In this document: in pieces, positions 1-6,727 of the stretch
How positions within the stretch are numbered: the first letter of the stretch is position 1
Layout: the number at the start of each line of letters is the position of its first letter
NCBI GenBank assembly: GCA_937894825.1
Contig: CALCQT010000074.1
Coordinates: forward strand, 1-6,913
DNA from: an uncultured Anaerolineaceae bacterium
Lineage (GTDB): Bacteria > Chloroflexota > Anaerolineae > Anaerolineales > Anaerolineaceae
Reading direction: 5' to 3'
Length of the DNA stretch: 6,913 bases
The notes under the pieces: generated by a model
Databases searched by the model: none
Told to the model about the DNA's origin: nothing
What the model saw: only the letters and a program-made list of their open reading frames with translations
Position numbers and translations under genes: made by a program

Positions 1-736
1 CGCCGATGCCAAAGGTGCGGGTGATGTCGGAACAAAAGCCCTGGTAACGCGCACCCCAGTCAAACAACAAAAAATCTCCGCTCTGCAGCGGACGGTCGCT
101 GACCGCCGCGTGCGGATCCGCCGAATTCGGGCCGCCTGCCACGATGGGCTCAAACGGCAAATTGGAATCCGATCCCAACCGCAGCATTTGGGCAACCAAT
201 TCAGCCGCAAGCTGCCGTTCTGTGACGCCCGGTTTCACCAGCTTCAGCGTTTCTTCCAGCGCATTCTGCGCAATTAATGCCGCCTGGCGCATACAGACAA
301 GCTCATCCTCCTGTTTATGCAGCCGCAATTGGCTGAAGAGTCCGTCCGCGGCAATCAATTGGCAGTCCGGCAGCGCCTGAAGAAGAATCTCCTGCTCAAA
401 GAAACGGAAATGAATCGATTCAACGCCAATTTTGCCACCTTCCAATCCCAGCGCCTCGCAGGCAGCCTTGAAGACATCCACCCAATGGGCGGGATCGTCA
501 TCAAAGCCAAATGCCGAGAACGGAATTGCCGCATTGGCCAATGATGCTACCTCAAAACCGGCAATGACCATCGCCGGTGTCCTGTCCGGTACAATGATCA
601 GCATCGTGGGACGTTCCATCAGATGCTTATTTTGGCCCGTCAACCAAAAGAAATTCGGACTGGGAATCAGGGCAACCGCATCCAGGCCATTCTCCCGGAT
701 CATTTTTCCAAGCTTCGTCAGTTTCAGGTTTTTCAT
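1..736 (-). CDS. M24 family metallopeptidase (Xaa-Pro aminopeptidase/dipeptidase-like), 3' end off the window
   Basis: This is a cytoplasmic aminopeptidase/prolidase-type enzyme that would cleave N-terminal Xaa-Pro bonds during peptide turnover. The first 245 residues are visible; the frame is open to the left edge. Residues 1-135 resemble the creatinase N-terminal domain, with the 'PNFFWLTG' motif at 27-34. A linker helix around 138-165 ('LRLHKQEDELVCMRQAALIA') leads into the pita-bread catalytic domain. The catalytic part shows a His at 209 ('DPHAAVSD') and the first two metal ligands, Asp226 in 'FDWGARYQGF' and Asp237 in 'SDITRTFG'. Full-length relatives are about 350-370 residues, so roughly 110-120 residues, including the later His and two Glu ligands, lie outside. 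The ATG at 736-734 sits 15 bases after the stop of the upstream membrane-protein gene. A weak AGGCGGA overlaps that stop and could be the ribosome binding site, so the two genes look co-transcribed. The family is sure; the exact substrate class (aminopeptidase or dipeptidase) is not. Confidence 0.93.
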   Translation of the reverse strand, partial: MKNLKLTKLGKMIRENGLDAVALIPSPNFFWLTGQNKHLMERPTMLIIVPDRTPAMVIAGFEVASLANAAIPFSAFGFDDDPAHWVDVFKAACEALGLEGGKIGVESIHFRFFEQEILLQALPDCQLIAADGLFSQLRLHKQEDELVCMRQAALIAQNALEETLKLVKPGVTERQLAAELVAQMLRLGSDSNLPFEPIVAGGPNSADPHAAVSDRPLQSGDFLLFDWGARYQGFCSDITRTFGIG

Positions 737-751
737 TTTGATTTTTTCCGC

Positions 752-2792
752 CTAATCGCAAAATTCTGTCGTCAGCCATTCCAACCCCTCCGGACTCGGC
801 GCCGGCTTGGAAATATTCTCAGCTGCTTTTTTGAAATAATTACAGACCTGGAATTGTAGGTAAGAATCCGTTTTCAGGATCTCGCCGTAAGGGCGGGCTT
901 CCTCGATCCGTCCGGCCAGGGCCAATCCCATTACCAGCGGAACCCATTCCACCCGGTCCTCGGCATAGAAACCCTTGGCGAGCGTCGTATCCGCAATGGA
1001 TTCCAGTTCCGCCCAATCTTCCTTCTGCTGTGACAAGGCCATCTTTTCGTAGTAATAACACCAGCCATGATCCGGTTCCCCGCCAAAAAACTGCGCGGAC
1101 GGAACATGCGGCTCAACGTCGGTCAGGATCCGTTCCGGCTTGGAGTAAGCCCCAATTTCGCTGATCTTCGACCATTCAGAGGTTGAATAGAGCGGATTCC
1201 CACCATCAATCACCTGCAGGCAGGATTTCTCCGTCGGTTTGGTCAGCGCAAGCAGGTTGTTATAGTCCTTCCAGACATAGATCTGTCGGATGGTCCGGTC
1301 CGTCACCAGCCCCATCTGCGCGTTCCGGACCGTGCCCATATTCAGGACTTCGCTGCCGACCGCGGTATGGTCACGTTCGGGATAATAGATCAGATGGATC
1401 GGGGAAAAAATCTCGTAATCTTCCTCCGGCGAAAAACCGCCCGGATTCGCGACCACCAGTGAATATTCAGAGATGTCCGGCGCGCGCCAGGAAAGCTGCC
1501 ACCAGAAGTCATTGGTCAGCCGGGTCTGGGTGATATGATTTTCACGATTCACAATCTGAGCCATGCAGGCGGCAGTGATCATCAGCACCAACAATTTTGT
1601 GCGCATCCATTTGCATGCAATCAGCCCAACCAGTCCCATCACAAAAAGGATGGCCGGCAGCGATCCCGGATAGGCAAAGCGGTCGAGGCTGGAACTGAAA
1701 GTGATTTCCCGTTCCGCCAATATCAACGGTGTGAGTGTCAATACCGTTGAAAGCGCTCCCAAAACAATCCATTGGATTTGCCAGGGCAGCCATGGTTCTT
1801 CATCCGTAGCATCTGCGTTTTCGGATTTTCCAAAGCGGTCAGATTCGGCACGCTGATAAAGAAGATAAATGCCACCGAACAACAGGCCAATCACAGCGCC
1901 GACCCCTGCCGCCGGCCAGAAAGCTTTGACGTCCAGCCCATTCAGTACGTTATAAATCGGTATGGTCCAGGCGCCGAAGGTGATCTTGGCCGTATTCTTA
2001 ATGAGCCGAGCCAAAAGGGAGAGACCCATATATTTGGGGTGCTGCAACAATGGCGTCAGGACTGCCTGGACGTCGGTTCCGGCCCGGGAAGCCTCAAAAA
2101 GAAAGCCTCGCCAATAGAAGAAAAAGGCCGCGCCTACCAGCCAGGGCAGGAAAGCCAGTACGGTTTTCCAGAGCAGTTTCAGCTTTTTCGCGCCGCCGTG
2201 ATTATAGAGATAAAACCCGATCAGAAAGAAGCGGAACGCCTCCAGCCCGATGTAATATTCCATCAAAAACATCTCAGCCACAGCCAGCGCGACCGACGCC
2301 AGTACCAGCAGCACTTTGGGCAAGATCCGCGTGGATTTCAAACTGAGAATGGTCAGCAGCAGCGAAAGTGCGATGCAAGCCATCGCGATCTGATGCGGGA
2401 GATAGGCGATGCCGTCCACCTGGCGCAGAAAGCCGGGAAAAACGATGAAACTCAGCGCGGCGCTGCCGGGGCCAGATGACGCGTAGCGTGAAAAAGAAAA
2501 ACACCCCGCTGAAGAAACGGCACGCCAGGTTCACCAGCAGGTAAGGGTAAGGATTCGGCCCAAACCAGGTGTAGGCCTGGCTGAGCAGATAGCCGTCGAC
2601 AGGACGGTCGCTCGCATAGTGCCGGATCAGCATGTCAGCGCCCTGCGTGAAGGCGTTGAAGACATTGTTCCAGTCGTCCCGATAATAGCCAAGGTCCCGC
2701 ATGCCGGGCAGATAGATGATGGCGGTTACAGCCAAAAGAAAGAAGAGAATGATCCCGTTCCCGCGTTCCCGTTTTGTCGTTTTTTCAACCAT
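752..2792 (-). CDS. Polytopic membrane protein, GT-C/GT39-type glycosyltransferase-like, interrupted by one frameshift
   Basis: This is probably an integral membrane glycosyltransferase using a lipid-linked sugar donor, though the acceptor is unknown. As read, the frame from ATG 2792 diverges after about residue 110 and ends at 2274. The rest continues one frame over to the TAG at 752-754. Dropping one base near 2457-2476 gives one 679-residue protein, so I treat it as one gene. In restored numbering, TM1 is about 13-30. The first outer loop carries 'YYRDDW' with Asp39-Asp40, placed like the acidic motif of GT-C enzymes, then 'SDRPVDGYLL' (61-70). About nine to ten more hydrophobic segments follow to about 412, including 'FPGFLRQ' (118-124) and 'SLDRFAYPG' (368-376). 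Residues 420-679 are soluble, and 577-640 ('WCYYYEK', 'EDWAELE') look like paired TPR-like helices. A second start at GTG 2419 has no ribosome binding site and would lack the acidic loop. Enzyme activity is inferred; the frameshift is directly visible. Confidence 0.8.
2457..2476 (-). other. Frameshift interval within the GT-C-like membrane protein gene
   Basis: Upstream of this interval the coding frame reads '...FFTLRVIW' (residues to 107). Downstream the sensible frame reads 'AALSFIVFPGFLRQVDG'. The shift needed is +1 on the minus strand, meaning one extra base is present or one must be skipped. A run of four C on the minus strand (2471-2468, codons TGG CCC CGG) is the only homopolymer here and a natural spot for an indel or slippage. 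Skipping one C there gives W-P-G-S-A-A-L. The exact position cannot be fixed from the sequence alone. Confidence 0.85.
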
Positions 2793-2805
2793 ACCGTTTG
2801 ATCAT

Positions 2806-2813
2806 TCTCCTTT
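2806..2813 (-). promoter_or_regulatory. Ribosome binding site AAAGGAGA of the GT-C-like gene, long spacing
   Basis: AAAGGAGA on the minus strand is a strong Shine-Dalgarno match, but 13 bases separate it from the ATG at 2792, longer than the usual 5-9. There is no closer start in that frame, because an in-frame TGA lies four codons upstream of the ATG. A second ATG at 2805 directly abuts the site but opens only six codons in another frame (ending TGA), so 2792 remains the best start. Confidence 0.6.
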
Positions 2814-2832
2814 GTTTTTGAGTCTGGTTTCC

Positions 2833-2838
2833 ATTATA
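2833..2838 (-). promoter_or_regulatory. -10 box TATAAT for the GT-C/M24 gene pair
   Basis: On the minus strand this reads TTTATAATGGAAACC, with a perfect TATAAT. It would place the transcript start near 2826 and leave a leader of about 33 bases containing the AAAGGAGA site. A TTGAAA at 2865-2860 could be a -35 element, but the 21-base spacer is too long for a good sigma-70 promoter. The -35 is therefore uncertain. Confidence 0.5.
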
Positions 2839-3019
2839 AAACAGATTATCCGGCAGAATTTTCAATTCCGACAATCAGCAACAACTTAAATTTATAGAAA
2901 ACAATTTAATATCAGACAAAGAAAGAAAATCTGCATTTAAAGCAGAAAGACGAATTGATCCTTCAAGCGCCTGAGAATACTTCAAATTTTCCGAGCCTTT
3001 TATTCCGTCATCTTGCCAA

Positions 3020-3028
3020 TGTTATAAT
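3020..3028 (+). promoter_or_regulatory. Extended -10 promoter (TGTTATAAT) for the GH13 gene
   Basis: The sequence TGTTATAAT matches the extended -10 consensus TGN-TATAAT exactly. The hexamer 17-18 bases upstream (TTTATT/TTATTC near 2999-3005) is a poor -35, which is usual when an extended -10 is present. Transcription would start near 3035 and give a leader of about 65-70 bases before the ATG at 3103. It is likely to serve the downstream membrane-protein gene too. Confidence 0.6.
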
Positions 3029-3089
3029 CCAATCAGCATTTTGAGCGAAATACCAGCGGACAAAACAGCCGTCCAGCGAATTATTGATT

Positions 3090-3095
3090 GGGAGA
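3090..3095 (+). promoter_or_regulatory. Ribosome binding site GGGAGA that fixes the GH13 start at 3103
   Basis: GGGAGA lies 7 bases before the ATG at 3103, a standard spacing. A TTG at 3088 in the same frame would overlap this site and add five residues (MGDLL) not expected in the family, so 3103 is preferred. Confidence 0.7.
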
Positions 3096-3102
3096 CCTTC
3101 TT

Positions 3103-4725
3103 ATGAGCTATTATCCGGAAAAAGACAAAGCGAACCTCTGGTGGCGGGACGGCGTCATTTATCAGATCTATCCGCGCTCCTTTGCCGACACCAACGGCGA
3201 CGGCATCGGGGACCTGAAAGGCATCCTTTCAAAACTGGATTACCTCTCTGATCTTGGCGTCGATGCGCTCTGGCTGTCGCCAATCTATCCCTCCCCCGAT
3301 TTTGATTTTGGCTATGACGTTTCCGATTACAAAAACATTGATCCAAAATACGGGACGCTGGACGATTTCGGCGCCCTGGTAAAAGAAGCTCACCAACGAA
3401 ACATCCGCATCATCGTGGATCTGGTTCTGAACCACACCTCGACCGAACATCCCTGGTTCAAAGAAGCGCGCAAATCAAAGGACAACCCCTACCACGACTA
3501 TTATCTCTGGCAGGATGCACGCGGAAACGGCAAAGTCCCCAACAACTGGCTCTCGGTTTTCAGCAACAAAACCGCCTGGGAGTATGTCGAAGAATGCGGA
3601 CAATATTATTACCACATGTTTGTGAAAGAACAGGCGGACCTCAACTGGCGCAACCCGCGGGTTTACGAAGAAATGATGAGCGTTTTCCGCTTCTGGGCCG
3701 GTCAGGGAGTGGACGGATTCCGGCTGGATGTCTTCAACATGTACTTCAAAGACGACCAATTCCGTTCCAATCCATGGAAATTCGCCATCATTCCGTTCGA
3801 CCGCCAAAAACATATCCATGACTGCGACCGCCCCGAAATGGACGGCGTCATCCGGGACATCCGCAAAACAGTCGATGAGCAGCCGGACAGCTATGTTGTC
3901 GGCGAAACTTTCCTCAGCGCGACGGACAAGGTCCGCCGTTATTGCGGCGAGGGGAAACTGAAGGCAGCTTTCAACTTCAGCTATACGCATTGCAAATGGG
4001 ACGCGGCAGCCTTCAGGAAACTGATCACGGAATGGGAAGCGCTGGGCGAAGAGCAAATCTGGCCGGTCTACGTTATGAATAACCATGACGTAACCCGCTC
4101 GGCAACCCGTCTGGGAGTGGGAGAAAATGACGAACGGCTCAAAGTGGCTGCGGCAATGACAATTCTGCTGCGCGGCACGCCGGTGTTGTACTACGGCGAA
4201 GAGATCGGCATGCGCCAGACCCGGCTCAAACGGCAGGATCTGATGGATCCGGTCGGCGTCTATAACTGGCCATTTCACCGCGGCAGGGACGGCTGCCGGG
4301 CTCCAATGCAATGGAACAACCAGAAAAACGGTGGTTTCAGCAGCGGGACGGCCTGGAACGCAGTCCACCCGGACTATCCGGAGCGGAATGTCAACGCCAT
4401 GCTGCATGACCCGAAATCATTATGGACTTTTTATCGGGATCTGATCCGTCTGCGAAAAGACAACCCGGTTTTCCAAACCGGAGCGTTGCAGCTGATTGAC
4501 CGGGACAATGAATTCGTGCTGGCATTCCTGCGGAAAACTGCCGAACAAACCGCGCTGGTCTGCCTGAACTTCAGCCAGTTATCGTCCAAAGTTAACCTGA
4601 AAGAAGTGACTGATGTCGAACGATGGGGCCGAAAATTCTCGAACCTGCCCGAAAAAATCAGCGCGCCGGATCATGGCATCTTGCAGCTGTCCGGTGAACA
4701 GGTGCTGATCCTATTCAGCCGTTAA
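3103..4725 (+). CDS. GH13 alpha-glucosidase (oligo-1,6-glucosidase/alpha-glucosidase type)
   Basis: This 540-residue cytoplasmic retaining alpha-glucosidase has no signal peptide. It should remove glucose from the non-reducing end of short alpha-glucosides such as maltose or isomaltose series. A (beta/alpha)8 barrel fills about 12-460, with a loop B domain after residue 111 and a beta-sandwich domain C from about 462. The conserved regions are intact. A calcium-loop-like 'DTNGDGIGD' is at 29-37, 'GYDVSDY' at 70-76 and region I 'DLVLNH' at 106-111. 'QADLNW' is at 177-182, region II 'GFRLDV' has nucleophile Asp209, 'VVGETF' has acid/base Glu268, and 'NNHD' has Asp329. Val210 after the nucleophile is the residue typical of alpha-1,6-active members, whereas alpha-1,4 maltases usually have Thr or Ala there. 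The 'DFDFGYDV' stretch instead recalls broader alpha-glucosidases, so linkage preference is open. Length is normal for the family. The next gene starts 28 bases downstream and is probably co-transcribed. Confidence 0.95.
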   Translation: MSYYPEKDKANLWWRDGVIYQIYPRSFADTNGDGIGDLKGILSKLDYLSDLGVDALWLSPIYPSPDFDFGYDVSDYKNIDPKYGTLDDFGALVKEAHQRNIRIIVDLVLNHTSTEHPWFKEARKSKDNPYHDYYLWQDARGNGKVPNNWLSVFSNKTAWEYVEECGQYYYHMFVKEQADLNWRNPRVYEEMMSVFRFWAGQGVDGFRLDVFNMYFKDDQFRSNPWKFAIIPFDRQKHIHDCDRPEMDGVIRDIRKTVDEQPDSYVVGETFLSATDKVRRYCGEGKLKAAFNFSYTHCKWDAAAFRKLITEWEALGEEQIWPVYVMNNHDVTRSATRLGVGENDERLKVAAAMTILLRGTPVLYYGEEIGMRQTRLKRQDLMDPVGVYNWPFHRGRDGCRAPMQWNNQKNGGFSSGTAWNAVHPDYPERNVNAMLHDPKSLWTFYRDLIRLRKDNPVFQTGALQLIDRDNEFVLAFLRKTAEQTALVCLNFSQLSSKVNLKEVTDVERWGRKFSNLPEKISAPDHGILQLSGEQVLILFSR

Positions 4726-4753
4726 GAGACGTATCAAGACATATGGATCACGA

Positions 4754-6169
4754 ATGAAACAAAGAAAACTCCTCCATTGGATCCTTCCGCTGGCGTTCAC
4801 GCTGTTCTTCATCGCCGGCAGGGTCTTCCTCTACGGCCCCATGAACGATTCTGTAGCGGCCCACGACACGGATTCCTATTTTGAAGCCGCGGCAGCCGAT
4901 TTCCCTTCCATCTCGTTTTTCGAACAGATGCGCTCGGCCACCTTGCCGCTGATCATCAAACTGCTGAACCCTGAACAGAAATACGAATTGACTGTCCTTT
5001 CGGAACCTTTCTTTGGATCAGAACCGGAATTGGCCGTTCAGCCGGGCACCGAATCTTTGGTCCGGTTTCAGACACTGTTGTCGATCTTTTCCTGGGTCTT
5101 TTTCACCTTGAGCCTATGCAGTCAACTGCGCCGGGTCTCCTCAAAAGCATTACTGGCCGGGCTGCTCTATTCGTTCGCCGCCGTACCGCAAATTGCGGAT
5201 TGGGACAGTATCCTGCTTTCAGAATCGATTTCGTTTTCATTGTTCGTCCTGATGCTGGGGCTGCTGATCCACCTGCTGCCGCTCTTTTTCGGCCGGGATC
5301 CCGGCAGGCAGGAGATCCTGCTCGAAGTTTTGTTTGTCTTCGTCACGGCCTGTTGGCTTTTCACCCGCGACACCAACGCCTATTTCATTCTGCTGTTAGC
5401 GGTTGTTTTCAGTGCGGGCAGTGTCTATCGCTGGCTGAAAACAAGAAAAGCGCCGCTGCTCACGCTGGCGCTTTCCATCCTGCTGGCGGGGTTCTTTATT
5501 TTCCAGCAGCAGACGTTCCAAAAAAGCGAACGTTGGCTGCTGCCATTCCTGAACAATATGGCCGCCAATGTCTTTCCATATTCAGAACGCGTGGCTTTTT
5601 TTGAGGCACGAGGGATGCCGGTCAGTGAGGTTTTGCTGGCTCAGGCCGGTTCAGCCGAATATAACGAGCTGTATCAACAGGAAGATTTCATCCGTTGGGC
5701 AAAAGCGGACGGTCTTTCGGCATATTCGGCCTTCCTGCTGGACATGCCGCTGTGGGCTGTTCTGCAGGTTTATAACAATCTGGACGCTTTTTTTAAAGAA
5801 AACATCCAGCCATTTTTCTACGGCAAGCCGGAGGAAAAACCGCTTTGGGCGAATTCCCTCGGCAATCTGCTGCATCCGCTTTCCGCCGCGGTCATCCTGA
5901 TCGACCTGCTGCTGATCCTGCTGCTCGGGCAGCAAGTCTTCCGGAACGCCGGCATGAATGCGGGAATCTGGCTGCTCTTTTGTCTGATCCTCTTCATAGG
6001 CAGCGGACTGCTGCTGTCGATTTCTTACCTCGGTGAAGTGCGTTCCATCTGGCGGCATGTGCTCTCGGGGGTTTTTCCGCTGCGCATGCTGCTTTGGATC
6101 TTGGTTCCGGTCCTGTGGGATCAGGCAAGCGGCACATCTTCCGGAACGTCGACGCCTGATCAAGGGTAA
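4754..6169 (+). CDS. Polytopic membrane protein of unknown function, GT-C-like layout
   Basis: I do not recognise this 471-residue protein by family. It has about nine to ten hydrophobic segments: 8-27, 104-122, 132-148, 156-179, 187-203, 208-225, 233-250, 376-395, 402-424 and 436-455. After TM1 an outer loop of about 75 residues begins with 'AAHDTDSYFEAA' (Asp38, Asp40). 'LLSESISFSL' (154-163) follows, and a second loop of about 125 residues (251-375) comes before the last three helices. It ends with 'GEVRSIWRHVLSGVFPLRMLL' (427-447). Acidic residues just after TM1, an 'SES' helix start and a closing E-R-RH-P pattern are all seen in GT-C glycosyltransferases, so transfer of a lipid-linked sugar is a reasonable but unproven guess. 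The ATG at 4754 has only a weak GGAT as ribosome binding site. It overlaps (ATGA) the stop of a four-codon reading frame at 4743-4757, so its translation may depend on that of the GH13 gene. Confidence 0.75.
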   Translation: MKQRKLLHWILPLAFTLFFIAGRVFLYGPMNDSVAAHDTDSYFEAAAADFPSISFFEQMRSATLPLIIKLLNPEQKYELTVLSEPFFGSEPELAVQPGTESLVRFQTLLSIFSWVFFTLSLCSQLRRVSSKALLAGLLYSFAAVPQIADWDSILLSESISFSLFVLMLGLLIHLLPLFFGRDPGRQEILLEVLFVFVTACWLFTRDTNAYFILLLAVVFSAGSVYRWLKTRKAPLLTLALSILLAGFFIFQQQTFQKSERWLLPFLNNMAANVFPYSERVAFFEARGMPVSEVLLAQAGSAEYNELYQQEDFIRWAKADGLSAYSAFLLDMPLWAVLQVYNNLDAFFKENIQPFFYGKPEEKPLWANSLGNLLHPLSAAVILIDLLLILLLGQQVFRNAGMNAGIWLLFCLILFIGSGLLLSISYLGEVRSIWRHVLSGVFPLRMLLWILVPVLWDQASGTSSGTSTPDQG

Positions 6170-6187
6170 CCGGGATATCAAAACCTA

Positions 6188-6227
6188 TTTTCTCCCCTGA
6201 AAGAGAAATCTGTGATTTAATTTTTTT
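6188..6227. terminator. Weak terminator candidate between convergent genes
   Basis: TTTCTC (6189-6194) and GAGAAA (6203-6208) form a six-base-pair stem around an eight-base loop between the ends of the two convergent genes. A run of seven T (6221-6227) follows on the plus strand, but 12 bases past the stem and inside the end of the neighbouring minus-strand gene. The stem is short and AT-rich. This may be a modest terminator or chance. Confidence 0.25.
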
Positions 6228-6603
6228 CCTGTTTCGCGTGGGCCGCGGCGCGATTTTCTTCGGCCCGAAAGCGCACGATCCGCCGGATCAATTCCAGTGG
6301 CAGCGGTTCGGACAACGGAAACTGAACCGCGCCTTTGGAAGTTTTGTAGCCGGATAGTTCTTCTGCAAAGGTCGCTACACCGCTCGGCGCGGGATAGAAC
6401 CCCATGTGCTTTTTCTGGAGTGCAAAATGCACCAGATTCCCATGCAACGTGAATGTCGGCATACCATAGCTGATTTTTTCGCCCGCGTCCGGAACTTCCT
6501 CCCGAATCATCGCCCGCAACGAATTCAGTTTTTCCCTGGTTTCCTCAGGCGCCGCGGCGATATATTCATCAATCGTCGTAAACGTTCTCTTTTCATTTTC
6601 CAT
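6217..6603 (-). CDS. DUF1801 / YdhG-like small protein
   Basis: This 128-residue soluble protein has the clear pattern of the DUF1801 family (YdhG/YjbR/CyaY-like fold). The motifs are 'TIDEYIAAAP' (10-19), 'GEKISYGMPTF' (41-51), 'HFALQKKHMGFYP' (59-71), and 'SKGAVQFPL' (89-97) followed by 'LPLELIRRIVRFRAEEN' (101-117). Some members have been called iron chaperones by structural likeness to frataxin, but function is not established. Length is normal. The frame could open at 6639, but the ATG at 6603 is preferred. It has AAAGGA eight bases upstream and family-like residues directly after it, and the longer version would start inside the -10 promoter box. It stands alone, convergent with the membrane-protein gene, with its own promoter. 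Confidence 0.92.
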   Translation of the reverse strand: MENEKRTFTTIDEYIAAAPEETREKLNSLRAMIREEVPDAGEKISYGMPTFTLHGNLVHFALQKKHMGFYPAPSGVATFAEELSGYKTSKGAVQFPLSEPLPLELIRRIVRFRAEENRAAAHAKQEKN

Positions 6604-6610
6604 CGCAATA

Positions 6611-6617
6611 TTCCTTT
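6611..6617 (-). promoter_or_regulatory. Ribosome binding site AAAGGAA of the DUF1801 gene
   Basis: AAAGGAA on the minus strand ends seven to eight bases before the ATG at 6603. This site decides the start in favour of 6603 over the upstream ATG at 6639. Confidence 0.7.
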
Positions 6618-6630
6618 CCGCTCTGCTTCC

Positions 6631-6636
6631 ATTATA
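6631..6636 (-). promoter_or_regulatory. -10 box TATAAT for the DUF1801 gene
   Basis: On the minus strand the stretch reads TTTGTATAATGGAAGC with a perfect TATAAT. The best -35 at a 17-base spacer is TTTCAT (6659-6654), a weak match. The transcript would start near 6624, about 20 bases before the ATG at 6603, just enough to include the AAAGGAA site. Confidence 0.5.
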
Positions 6637-6727
6637 CAAACAGGATAGCGGATATGAAAGGTCTTGCCGTAAATCATCGCAGTCGGACTTTTTTTAAATT
6701 TATCAATCGGGAAGCAAAATAATGAAA

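Larger units (their letters stand above)
2793..3102. promoter_or_regulatory. AT-rich divergent intergenic region with small inverted repeats
   Basis: These 310 bases separate the divergent GT-C and GH13 genes and contain no credible coding sequence. Besides the two promoters they hold three perfect short inverted repeats: GAATT-3-AATTC (2856-2868), TTAAATT-10-AATTTAA (2886-2909) and TCTGC-7-GCAGA (2930-2946). The nonamer CAATCAGCA occurs twice in direct orientation (2872-2880 and 3030-3038). The second copy lies just after the GH13 -10 box. Any of these could be a regulator site; AT-rich sequence also makes such matches easy by chance. No riboswitch fold was recognised. Confidence 0.45.

Noticed and set aside
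752..2419. The C-terminal part of the GT-C-like gene as a separate protein starting at GTG 2419
   Set aside because: There is no ribosome binding site before this GTG. The protein would start within the 'FLRQVDGIAYLPHQ' stretch following a membrane segment, and would lack the N-terminal acidic loop that belongs to the same fold.
1772..2479. Open frame of 235 codons on the plus strand opposite the GT-C-like gene
   Set aside because: It is antisense to transmembrane-coding sequence, rich in Gln, Arg and Pro, with no ribosome binding site or family likeness.
3475..4407. Open frame of 310 codons on the minus strand opposite the GH13 gene
   Set aside because: It is fully antisense to a gene with intact GH13 motifs. 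The translation has low-complexity, Val/Phe/Asp-rich composition without a recognisable fold, as expected from the complement of coding DNA.
5651..6181. Minus-strand frame of 176 codons opposite the end of the 471-residue membrane protein
   Set aside because: Its Gln/Arg-rich translation is the usual complement of Leu-rich membrane helices; no initiation signal was seen.
6604..6639. Longer N-terminus for the DUF1801 protein starting at 6639
   Set aside because: The extra residues would be encoded within and directly after the -10 box, and the AAAGGA site fits the ATG at 6603.
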